In this document: positions 1-5,731 of the stretch, in pieces
How the letters are laid out: each line of letters starts with the position of its first letter
Position numbering within the stretch: the stretch's first letter is position 1
DNA from: Spirochaetes bacterium RBG_16_67_19
Lineage (GTDB): Bacteria; Spirochaetota; Spirochaetia; SZUA-6; DRHE01
Reading direction: 5' to 3'
Assembly: GCA_001829505.1 (NCBI GenBank)
Contig: MIBK01000040.1
Coordinates: 710 to 6,440 of the forward strand
DNA length: 5,731 nucleotides
Translations under genes and position numbers: made by a program
The notes under the pieces: generated by a model
The model's database searches: none
What the model was told of the DNA's origin: nothing
What the model saw: only the letters and a program-made list of their open reading frames with translations

Positions 1-1522
1 AGGCGTAGAAGGCGGCCCGGGCCTTCTTCAGCGCGGAGGGCGGCACGAACAGCTCGTCGTCGGGCAGGCCCGTGCGGTTGTCCAGGTGCAGGGGGGCCAG
101 GGTGAGAAGACTATCCCCCGACTCAGCGAAAACCTCCGCCAGCCGTCCGGCCAGGCTTCGGCGGGTGGAGGCGCGCTCCAGGGGGACCTCGGCCCGCCAG
201 GAAAACTCCCCGGTGCCGGCGGGCAGCGTCAAGGACACCCGCAGCGAGCCCAGCCCGCCGGGGGAGCCGCTCAGCTCGACCTGGCCGGCGCAAGGCACCC
301 GGTAGGGGCGGAAGCCGCCCTCCTTGGGTTGGGGCAGGTCCAGGAAGCGGGAGGATAGCTGGAAGAGCGTCTGGCCTTCAACGGGAGGCCGGCTCGCCGC
401 TTCGGGGGGCAGCTCGACCTCCACGCTCTCCCCGCGCCGGGCCACCGGCACTTCCCGGCCTCCGCGGCGGATGGCCCGCACCGAGAACTGGACCGGGTCG
501 CGCCCTCCGGCCTCGGGGAAATACTGCAGCCCGTCGCGCAGGCCCAGGTCGGCCTCCGGGCGCAGGGCCGCCCAGCCGTCCCGCACCTCCTGCACCGTGC
601 CCAACTTCGCGCCCCGATGGCCGGGGAAGCCGGCGTCGATCAGCCGCTCGCCGCGGGGCTTGCGCAGGAAGGCCCGGGTCCGCTCCCGGGCGAAGCCCAG
701 CGCGGAGCGGCGCTCCAGCTCTTCGAGCTCCTCGCCGGCCAGCTCCTCCCCCCGGTCCAGGATGGCCCGGTACAGCTTCACCGTGTGGAACACGTACTCC
801 GGGCTCTTCATCCGGCCCTCGATCTTGAGGGCGTCGATCCCCAGCGCGGCCAGCTCGCGTACGGCTGTACCGAGATACAGGTCGCGGCTGGAGAAGAAGT
901 AACCCTCCTCGTCCTCGCCTCGAAACAGGCTGCGGCAGATCTGGGCGCAGTCCCCGCGGTTTCCCGAACGGCCGGTGAGCGCCCAGGAGGCCAGGCACAG
1001 CCCGGAGAAGCTGTAGCACAGGGCGCCGTGGATGAACACCTCCAGCTCGATGTCCGGGTTGCCGTGGCGCAGGCCGCGGATCGTGTCCAGATCCAGCTCG
1101 CGCGACAGGATGACCCGCCGGAAGCCCAGCTCCCGGGCCACCCGCAGCCCGGCGGCATTGTGCACGGCCATCTGGGTGGAGGCGTGCAGGGGGAGCGAGG
1201 GGAAGTGGCGGCGGGCCAGCTCGGCGACTCCCAGGTCCTGCACAATGACCCCGTCCAGGCCCAGCTCCTGCGCCCAGTTCAGGGTTTCCGCGGCCCGGGG
1301 CAGCTCCTGCTCGCGCACGATCGTGTTCAGGGCCAGGTACACCCTGCCCCCGCGCTCGCGGGCCACGCCCAGCAGGCGGCGCAGCTGCTCGGGGGTGAAG
1401 TTGACGGCGGCCTGGCGGGCCGAGAACTCCCGCATCCCCAGATACACCCCGTCGGCTCCGGCCTGGAAGGCATAGTAGGCCGACAGGAAACCGCCGCCGG
1501 GGGCCAGCAGCTCGGGTTTCAC
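1..1522 (-). CDS. U32 family peptidase-like protein (RlhA/DUF3656 type), partial
   Basis: This is the N-terminal 507 residues of a U32 protein; the frame stays open to the left window edge, so the C-terminus is missing. It starts at a GTG (1522-1520) giving MKPELLAPGG, the usual U32 opening, with GAGG 5 nt upstream. The TIM-barrel-like U32 core covers roughly residues 2-300. The family signature is seen at 161-179 (E-x-F-x2-G-A-L-C-x4-S-G-x-C-x2-S), followed by GNRGDCAQICR at 187-197. Cysteines 169, 176, 192 and 196 are candidate Fe-S ligands. Residues from about 375 to 500 fit a DUF3656-like region. Known relatives include E. coli RlhA (23S rRNA C2501 hydroxylation), TrhP (tRNA) and UbiU/UbiV (ubiquinone), which are hydroxylation factors rather than proven proteases. 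The RlhA-like role is inferred from architecture. The gene lies 7 nt after the regulator and is probably the last visible gene of the tup operon. Family call is firm; substrate is uncertain. Confidence 0.9.
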   Translation of the reverse strand, partial: MKPELLAPGGGFLSAYYAFQAGADGVYLGMREFSARQAAVNFTPEQLRRLLGVARERGGRVYLALNTIVREQELPRAAETLNWAQELGLDGVIVQDLGVAELARRHFPSLPLHASTQMAVHNAAGLRVARELGFRRVILSRELDLDTIRGLRHGNPDIELEVFIHGALCYSFSGLCLASWALTGRSGNRGDCAQICRSLFRGEDEEGYFFSSRDLYLGTAVRELAALGIDALKIEGRMKSPEYVFHTVKLYRAILDRGEELAGEELEELERRSALGFARERTRAFLRKPRGERLIDAGFPGHRGAKLGTVQEVRDGWAALRPEADLGLRDGLQYFPEAGGRDPVQFSVRAIRRGGREVPVARRGESVEVELPPEAASRPPVEGQTLFQLSSRFLDLPQPKEGGFRPYRVPCAGQVELSGSPGGLGSLRVSLTLPAGTGEFSWRAEVPLERASTRRSLAGRLAEVFAESGDSLLTLAPLHLDNRTGLPDDELFVPPSALKKARAAFYA

Positions 1523-1529
1523 GCACGCC

Positions 1530-2660
1530 TCACAGTCGCCGCTCTTCGCCGGTGCGGGAGGTGTCGTAGCCGCCGATCTGCCCCACCACCGCCCGGTACT
1601 GCGCGCTTCCCAACACCGTCAGCAGCTCGGCGACCGGCGAGCAGTCGCGGTCGGCGGCGGCCAGGACCAGGTCGTAGCGCTCCCGCGCCAGGGGCAGGAA
1701 ATCCAGGTCGAAGGCCCGGGCCGCCGCCCGGATGCCCAGCCCGGCGTCGGCGCTGCCCTCGGACACCGCCGCGGCCACCGCCAGGTGCGTGGAGACCACC
1801 CGGTCGTAGCCCTGGATCTCCGCGGAATTGACGGCCTGGCGGCGCAGGCTGTGATCCAGCAGGGAGCGGGTCCCGGAGCCCGGCTGGCGGTTCACGAAGC
1901 GCACCTCCGGCCTGGCCAGGTCCGCGTAGCCCCCGATGCGCCGCGGATTGCCGCGGGGCAGGATCAGCCCCTGCTCCCGCTCCACCAGGGTCACCAGGCA
2001 TAATGGAAAGCCGACGAACAGCCTGCGCAGCACCGGCAGGTTGTACTCGCCGCTCTCCTCGTCCAGCAGGTGCGCGCCGGCCAGGCCCACCTCGCCATGC
2101 AGCAGGGCCGAGAGGCCGTCCAGGCTGCCCACGTAGCGCGCTTCGATGGACAGCCCCGGGTGCAGGCGGCGAGCCTGGGCCCACAGGGCCTCCAGGGCCA
2201 GGTCGTGGCTGCCGGCGAAACGGTTCAGGCGCCCGGCCTGCGCGGCGGGCCGGACGGCGGGCTGGTCGGCGGCCCCCTTCTCGCGGCGCTCCCGCCAGGC
2301 GGCCAGCTCCAGGCCCAGCGCGGCCTCCAGCTCGTCGGGGGCGAAGCCCTGGGCCAGGCCCTCGCACACCGCCCGGGAAACCAGGCCCCTCAGGCGCATC
2401 TGCCGCAGCATCTGGTCCCCTGCGGTGGCCTCCGCCACGCGGCTGCCGCGGCGTCCGCCGGTCAGGATCACCCCCTGCCGCTCCAGCAGGCGGTAGGCAC
2501 GGGCCACGGTGCTGGGATTCAAAGCCAGGCGCGCGGCCAGCTCGCGCACGGGCTGCAGGCGCTCGTGCGGCTTGAGCCTGCCGGCGGCCACGGCCAGCTG
2601 GACCTGCTCGGCGATCTGCAGGTACTCGGGTTTGCCTTTGACGAATTGAAACTCGATCAC
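1530..2660 (-). CDS. GntR-type HTH regulator fused to PBP-like sensor domain, probable tungstate/molybdate-responsive regulator
   Basis: A 376-residue one-component regulator. Residues 1-76 are a GntR-type winged helix: KGKPEYLQIAEQV at 8-20 and LALNPSTVARAYRLLERQGV at 45-64, which includes the recognition helix, followed by a basic wing (GGRRGSR, 68-74). Residues about 77-140 form an alanine-rich, mostly helical linker. Residues about 145-365 match the PBP_like family (PF12727 type): GSHD 150-153, HLLD 197-200, EYNLP 205-209, REQGL 228-232, NRQPGSGTR 257-265, THLAVAAAV 291-299, DAGLGI 305-310 and ERYDL 327-331. There is no signal peptide, so it is cytoplasmic. Related domains occur fused to HTH heads and to MoeA-like molybdopterin proteins, which fits W/Mo sensing. 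The start is GTG, 6 nt after the tupC stop, chosen because the GntR homology begins immediately; there is only a weak, distant Shine-Dalgarno (GGGGAG), so translation is probably coupled to tupC. Domain calls are firm; ligand and target are inferred from the neighbouring tupABC. There is no TOBE or ModE-type domain. Confidence 0.9.
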   Translation of the reverse strand: MIEFQFVKGKPEYLQIAEQVQLAVAAGRLKPHERLQPVRELAARLALNPSTVARAYRLLERQGVILTGGRRGSRVAEATAGDQMLRQMRLRGLVSRAVCEGLAQGFAPDELEAALGLELAAWRERREKGAADQPAVRPAAQAGRLNRFAGSHDLALEALWAQARRLHPGLSIEARYVGSLDGLSALLHGEVGLAGAHLLDEESGEYNLPVLRRLFVGFPLCLVTLVEREQGLILPRGNPRRIGGYADLARPEVRFVNRQPGSGTRSLLDHSLRRQAVNSAEIQGYDRVVSTHLAVAAAVSEGSADAGLGIRAAARAFDLDFLPLARERYDLVLAAADRDCSPVAELLTVLGSAQYRAVVGQIGGYDTSRTGEERRL

Positions 2661-2666
2661 CTGGGG

Positions 2667-3389
2667 CTAATATACCATCTCCCCGCTCACGAAGGCAGCG
2701 GTGCGGGGGTCGGCGGGGGAGGCAAAGAAAACGGGCGTGTCGGCCAGCTCCACCAGGCCGCCGTTCAGGACCAGCCCGGTGCGGTGCGCCAGGCGGTGGG
2801 CCTGGAACACGTTGTGGGTGACCAGCACCACCGTGGTGCCGTGCTCCCGGTTCTCGGCCCGCACGATCTGCTCGATCAGGCCGACGTTGTAAGGGTCCAG
2901 GTTGGCGGTGGGCTCGTCGAGGAGCAGCACGCGCGGCCGGAAGATCAGGGCCCGGGCCAGGGCCACCCGCTGCTTCTCGCCGCCGGATAGTAAACGCGCC
3001 TGGGCCCCGGCCAGCTCGCCCATGCCGACGGAGGCGAGCAGGCTCCGCACCCGCCCGTCCGTCGGCTGGCCGCGCAGCCGCAGCCCGTAGGCCACATTGG
3101 CCCGCACGGAGGCCTTCTGCAGCACCGTATGCTGGAACACCGTGGTCACCTGGCGACGCAGCTCCAGCGGCGTACGCTCCCCGTCGGTGGCCTGCCCTTC
3201 GTACCAGACCCTTCCTTCCGTGGGCCGCTCCAGGAAGTTCAGCAGGCGCAGCAGGGTGGACTTGCCCGAGCCGCTGGGGCCCACCAGGGCCAGGATCTCC
3301 CCGCGCCGCACCTCCAGGAAGTCTAGGTCCAGCACGGTGCGCCCGGCGTAGGTCTGGCGCACCGCTTCCAGGCGGAAGGCCGTGCTCAT
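2667..3389 (-). CDS. tupC: Tungstate ABC transporter ATP-binding protein TupC
   Basis: A 240-residue ABC ATPase that should power tungstate import from the cytoplasmic face of the TupB permease. All core motifs are intact: Walker A GPSGSGKST at 37-45, Q-loop Gln86 (VFQH), signature LSGGEKQR at 134-141, Walker B VLLLDE at 154-159, D-loop around NLDP 163-166 and switch His192. Length is that of a single-domain importer ATPase. No C-terminal TOBE domain is present, unlike typical ModC, so no regulatory oxyanion site is expected in this subunit. The ATG overlaps the tupB stop as ATGA (4 nt), and AAGG lies 9 nt upstream, so translation is coupled. Substrate assignment rests on the adjacent TupA-type binding protein; the ATPase alone could not distinguish tungstate from other oxyanions. 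Leu133 and Leu134, just before the signature, use TTA and CTA, rare codons in this GC-rich context. Confidence 0.93.
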   Translation of the reverse strand: MSTAFRLEAVRQTYAGRTVLDLDFLEVRRGEILALVGPSGSGKSTLLRLLNFLERPTEGRVWYEGQATDGERTPLELRRQVTTVFQHTVLQKASVRANVAYGLRLRGQPTDGRVRSLLASVGMGELAGAQARLLSGGEKQRVALARALIFRPRVLLLDEPTANLDPYNVGLIEQIVRAENREHGTTVVLVTHNVFQAHRLAHRTGLVLNGGLVELADTPVFFASPADPRTAAFVSGEMVY

Positions 3390-4051
3390 CCGGAGCGGCC
3401 TTGCAGCCGCAGCATGGCCAGGTTGGCCAGAAAGGCCAGGACGAGCAGGATCACCCCCAGGAGGATGGCGGGCTGGAACTCGCCCTGGCGGGTGTTGAGC
3501 ACGATGGCGGTGGTCAGCACGCGGGTCTTGCCCGCGATGTTGCCGCCCACCAGCATCACCGCCCCCACCTCGGAGATGATGCTGCCGAAGGCGGCCACGA
3601 TCCCGGCCACCACCCCCAGACGCGCCTCCCGCAGCAGGGCCCAGATCTCCTGCAGGCGGGTGGCCCCCAGGGCGCGCATCTGCTGGCGGAAGGAAGGATC
3701 CACGCTCTGGATGGCCGTCATGGTCAGCCCGGTGACCAGGGGGAAGGAGATGACCGCCTGGGCCAGGATCATGGCCCGGGGAGTGAACAGCCAGCCCAGC
3801 GCGCCCAGCGGCCCGCTGCGGGACAGCAGCAGGTAGACGAACAGGCCGACCACCACCGGCGGCAGGCCCATGCCCGTGTACAGGATGGCGGTGACCAGGC
3901 GCCGGCCGGGGATGCGGGTCAGGCCCAGGATGGCGCCGATGGGAACGCCGGCCACCGTGCAGATGGCCAGGGCGATGCCGGTCACCCGCAGGGAAAGGAA
4001 GATGATGGGGAGGAGATCGGCCCAGATCTCCCCCCCGAGCAGGCCGCTCAT
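3386..4051 (-). CDS. tupB: Tungstate ABC transporter permease TupB
   Basis: A 221-residue inner-membrane permease that forms the tungstate channel, presumably as a homodimer. About five hydrophobic segments can be seen, near residues 13-44, 53-76, 93-114, 146-168 and 194-214. The cytoplasmic coupling loop (EAA-type) lies at about 126-156, with RALGATRLQEIW at 126-137 leading into the GIVAAFGSIISEVGAVMLVGGN stretch at 150-171, which is characteristic of TupB-like permeases of the molybdate/tungstate/sulfate (CysT/ModB) group. The length is normal for TupB. The ATG is 4 nt downstream of the tupA stop with no convincing Shine-Dalgarno, which suggests translational coupling. The 3' end overlaps tupC by 4 nt. 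Nothing is truncated. Tungstate rather than molybdate specificity is taken from the neighbouring binding protein. Confidence 0.93.
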   Translation of the reverse strand: MSGLLGGEIWADLLPIIFLSLRVTGIALAICTVAGVPIGAILGLTRIPGRRLVTAILYTGMGLPPVVVGLFVYLLLSRSGPLGALGWLFTPRAMILAQAVISFPLVTGLTMTAIQSVDPSFRQQMRALGATRLQEIWALLREARLGVVAGIVAAFGSIISEVGAVMLVGGNIAGKTRVLTTAIVLNTRQGEFQPAILLGVILLVLAFLANLAMLRLQGRSG

Positions 4052-4055
4052 GCGC

Positions 4056-4928
4056 TCATTGCGCCGCGCGGTATTCCGCGGAGTCGGCGTAAAAAAGAGG
4101 CTGGCCGAAACGCTCGGCGCCGAAGGCGGCGATCGTCTTTTGCGTCTGCACCGCGCAGAGCCAGGTCACGAACTTCATGGCCAGCTCGAAGTTGGTCTGG
4201 GGGTATTTCTCCGGGCTGACCGCCAGGACGCCGTAGGGGTTCAGCAGGATCTTGTCCTTGTTCTCCGCCAGGTTTCGGCCCCCGACCAGGATGTCCAGGC
4301 TGGGCAGCTTGTCCACCATGGCCAGGTAGGTGCCGCGATCGGCCAGGGTATAGGCCTGCTGATCTTCGGCGAACAGCAGCACCTCGCCCATGCCCTGCCC
4401 CAGCGAGTTGTACCACTTCTGGCCCGCGCCCGGGGTGACCCCCAGGGAACTCCATACGGCCAGCTCCTTGGCGTGCGTCCCGGACTTGTCGCCGCGGCTG
4501 GCAAAGGGCTGGGCGGCCTCCATGATGGCCTGGAAGGCGTCCTTACCCAGGCTCATCCCACGGACGCGGGCCGGGTCGGACTTGGGCCCTACGACGATGA
4601 AGTCGTTGAACATGACGTCGAAGCGCTCGCGGGCGAAGCCGTCGGCCACGAACTGGTCCTCGCCCTTGCGGCTGTGCACGAGCACCACGTCGGCGTCCCC
4701 GCGCCGGCCCAGTTCCAGGGACTGGCCGGTGCCGACCGCCACCACCTCCACACTGCAGTTGTACCTCTTCTGGAAATCCGGAAGGATGAAGGCCAGCAGG
4801 CCCGAGTCGGCCGTGCTGGTGGTGGTAGCCAGGCGCAGCAGGCCGGCCTTCGGCGGGGCGGCCAGGGCTGCCGCCGCGGCCAGGATCAGCATGGAAGTCA
4901 GGAATGCCCGGAAAACCAATCGCTTCAT
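4056..4928 (-). CDS. tupA: Periplasmic tungstate-binding protein TupA
   Basis: A 290-residue extracytoplasmic binding protein that delivers tungstate to TupB. Residues 1-24 form a Sec signal peptide: KR near the N-terminus, a hydrophobic core and a likely cut after ALA or LAA (22-24). There is no lipobox cysteine, so the protein should be soluble in a periplasm. TupA-family motifs are clear: LATTTSTADSGLL 33-45 (anion-binding TTTST), GTGQSLELG 66-74, GDADVVLVHSR 77-87, VMFNDFIVVGP 105-115 and SRGDKSGTHAKE 144-155. The set TTTST, VHSR, NDF and SRGD-SGTH is the TupA pattern rather than that of ModA. The ATG at 4928 was chosen over an in-frame upstream start at 4991 because it begins the signal peptide and has AAGGGAG 8 nt upstream; the longer form would also overlap the promoter. 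It is the first gene of the run. Tungstate specificity is inferred from family membership; molybdate binding cannot be excluded. Confidence 0.94.
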   Translation of the reverse strand: MKRLVFRAFLTSMLILAAAAALAAPPKAGLLRLATTTSTADSGLLAFILPDFQKRYNCSVEVVAVGTGQSLELGRRGDADVVLVHSRKGEDQFVADGFARERFDVMFNDFIVVGPKSDPARVRGMSLGKDAFQAIMEAAQPFASRGDKSGTHAKELAVWSSLGVTPGAGQKWYNSLGQGMGEVLLFAEDQQAYTLADRGTYLAMVDKLPSLDILVGGRNLAENKDKILLNPYGVLAVSPEKYPQTNFELAMKFVTWLCAVQTQKTIAAFGAERFGQPLFYADSAEYRAAQ

Positions 4929-4936
4929 CACAGCGG

Positions 4937-4943
4937 CTCCCTT
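4937..4943 (-). promoter_or_regulatory. Shine-Dalgarno site of tupA
   Basis: AAGGGAG on the minus strand sits 8 nt before the ATG at 4928. It is the strongest ribosome binding site in the window and fixes the tupA start, ruling out the longer in-frame extension to 4991. Confidence 0.8.
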
Positions 4944-4948
4944 ATGTA

Positions 4949-4968
4949 TGTATTGTGTGAATACAATA
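4949..4968. promoter_or_regulatory. Putative operator: two overlapping palindromes upstream of tupA
   Basis: Two perfect inverted repeats interlock in this AT-rich 20-bp stretch. One is TATTGT-N6-ACAATA (4951-4968); the other is TGTATT-N5-AATACA (4949-4965). Their centres differ by 2.5 bp, so they may be alternative readings of one site or two competing sites. The first palindrome's arm is exactly the predicted -10 hexamer, and the other arm covers the expected transcription start, so a bound protein should block RNA polymerase. The GntR-type regulator encoded three genes downstream is the obvious candidate ligand-controlled binder. The repeats are seen directly; the binding protein is inference. 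Confidence 0.6.
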
Positions 4969-4991
4969 TTCAGAAGGGTGGCCGGCGTCAA
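4963..4991 (-). promoter_or_regulatory. Sigma70-type promoter of the tup operon
   Basis: On the minus strand TTGACG (4991-4986, five of six to the -35 consensus) is followed after exactly 17 nt by TATTGT (4968-4963, four of six to the -10 consensus). Transcription would start near 4956, leaving a leader of roughly 28 nt before tupA, too short for a riboswitch. The -35 box overlaps the stop codon of the upstream transporter gene. Confidence 0.65.
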
Positions 4992-5731
4992 GCGGGCACG
5001 CGCGCAGGGGAGCGGAAAGCCGTGACCAGCACCGTGCCGCTGAGCACCAGGGCGCCTCCGACGATCTGCTGCCAGCCCAGCCGGTCCCCGAAAAGCAGGA
5101 TGGAAAAGCCGATGGTGAACAGCGGCTCGGTCATGCTCACGATCGAGGCGGCGCTGGAGCCCAGGATGCCCAGGCCCCGGAAGAAGGCCAGGATGGCCAG
5201 CAGGGTGGAAACGACGATGATCAGGGCGATGGGCAGCCAGGCAAACGGGGCGAAAGTGAAGCTCAGGCGGTTGGCGCCCAGGCCCAACCCGACATACAGC
5301 GCGCTGGTCACCAGGGTCACCACGGCCATGGCCACCACCGGCTCCACGTCGCGCAGCACCCGGTTGGCCAGGGTGATGTACAGGGAGTAGACCAGGGCCG
5401 CGCCCAGGGCGAACAGCACCCCGGAAGGATGGGCCGTCCCCAGGGAGGAGCCCAGCACCAGCACCACCCCGGCCAGGGACACGGCCAGGGCCAGCAGCGT
5501 ACGGGCGGAAAGCCTTTCGCCCTCCACCAGCAGGGCCAGCAGGCAGACCAGCGCCGGGTAGGTGTACAGCAGGATCGAGGCCAGGGAAGCGGTGATGTAG
5601 CGCACGGCGGAGAAATAGAAGCCGGACTGCAGCGTGTATCCCACCCCCAGGCCGATCAGCCCGGGCAGGGCGGGGCGCACCTGGGCCAGCACGCGGCGGC
5701 CGCGGACCAGGAGGTAGGCCAGGAGCACCAG
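4988..5731 (-). CDS. EamA/DMT family transporter, partial (N-terminus outside window)
   Basis: The last 247 residues of an integral membrane protein of the drug/metabolite transporter superfamily; the frame is open at the right edge, so the true start lies outside, and about 50 residues are probably missing compared with the usual length near 300. About eight to nine hydrophobic segments are visible. Two EamA repeats can be traced: the first ends near GVVLVLGSS (residues 88-96), and the second begins near GVLFALGAALVYSLYITLAN and ends with SMTEPLFTIGFSILLFGD, then GALVLSGTVLV. The conserved Pro-Leu/Pro-Ala elements following ASLASILLYTYPAL and ASIVSMTEPL are typical EamA features. The family exports amino acids or other small metabolites in characterised cases; the substrate here cannot be named. 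It ends inside the tup promoter without an evident terminator, so it is probably a separate upstream unit that may read through. Confidence 0.88.
   Translation of the reverse strand: MVLLAYLLVRGRRVLAQVRPALPGLIGLGVGYTLQSGFYFSAVRYITASLASILLYTYPALVCLLALLVEGERLSARTLLALAVSLAGVVLVLGSSLGTAHPSGVLFALGAALVYSLYITLANRVLRDVEPVVAMAVVTLVTSALYVGLGLGANRLSFTFAPFAWLPIALIIVVSTLLAILAFFRGLGILGSSAASIVSMTEPLFTIGFSILLFGDRLGWQQIVGGALVLSGTVLVTAFRSPARVPA

Noticed and set aside
378..1526. Minus-strand open frame starting at a GTG 4 nt upstream of the U32 start
   Set aside because: It is the wrong frame of the U32 gene: the translation is Arg/Gly/Pro/Ala-rich with no family motifs, while the frame starting at GTG 1522 gives an unbroken U32 protein.
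617..1831. 404-codon open frame on the plus strand
   Set aside because: Antisense shadow of the U32 and regulator genes, with Gln/Gly/Pro/Arg-rich composition and no recognisable domain.
1519..2367. 282-codon minus-strand frame within the regulator
   Set aside because: Shifted frame of the GntR-PBP gene; Arg/Gly/Pro-rich and without motifs.
2669..2674. TATATT on the minus strand at the tupC end as a -10 box for the regulator
   Set aside because: The hexamer 17 nt upstream does not resemble a -35 element, and the start site would fall at about the GTG; the match is explained by the final tupC codons.
4929..4962. Moco/Tuco-type riboswitch in the tupA leader
   Set aside because: The predicted leader is about 28 nt, far too short for these folded RNAs, and no stem-rich structure is visible.
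4969..4990. Rho-independent terminator after the EamA gene
   Set aside because: No GC-rich hairpin followed by a U tract is present between the stop codon and the tup promoter.
3870..5390. 506-codon open frame on the plus strand
   Set aside because: It runs antisense across tupB, tupA, the promoter and the EamA gene, has low-complexity composition and matches no family; long antisense frames are common in GC-rich DNA.

Overview
The window is high-GC DNA in which every supported gene lies on the minus strand, so the layout is read from right to left. The organism is most likely a diderm, and an anaerobe or facultative anaerobe is plausible. The binding protein carries a plain Sec signal peptide with no lipobox, which implies a periplasm, and a dedicated tungstate importer is typical of organisms with W/Mo enzymes. 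A Desulfobacterota/Desulfuromonadota-type lineage would fit, but that is inference and the taxon cannot be fixed from this sequence.

Layout. The right end (4988-5731) holds the C-terminal part of an EamA/DMT-type drug/metabolite transporter. Between it and the next gene is a short AT-rich intergenic region. It holds a good sigma70-type promoter, two overlapping palindromes on the -10 element and a clear Shine-Dalgarno sequence. Then comes a tightly packed run: tupA (4056-4928, periplasmic tungstate-binding protein), tupB (3386-4051, permease), tupC (2667-3389, ATPase), a GntR-type winged-helix regulator fused to a periplasmic-binding-protein-like domain (1530-2660), and a U32-family protein of the RlhA/DUF3656 kind (1-1522, cut by the left edge). 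Gaps are 4 nt, a 4-nt overlap, 6 nt and 7 nt. No terminator is visible, so all five genes are probably one transcript.

How it works together. TupA should capture tungstate in the periplasm, TupB should form the membrane channel and TupC should drive import. The fourth gene joins a DNA-binding head to a PBP_like (PF12727-type) sensor domain. The simplest reading is a one-component regulator that senses cytoplasmic tungstate (or molybdate or a related ligand) and controls the operon that encodes it, through the palindromes over the -10 box. This would do the job usually assigned to ModE or TunR. The U32 protein is probably an iron-sulfur hydroxylase of rRNA or a related substrate; its link to tungsten is unexplained.

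The most interesting candidate here is this self-contained tungstate uptake operon with a GntR-PBP sensor and a compound operator. No RNA genes, mobile elements, CRISPR arrays or terminators were found, and no gene-free stretch exceeds 300 bases.
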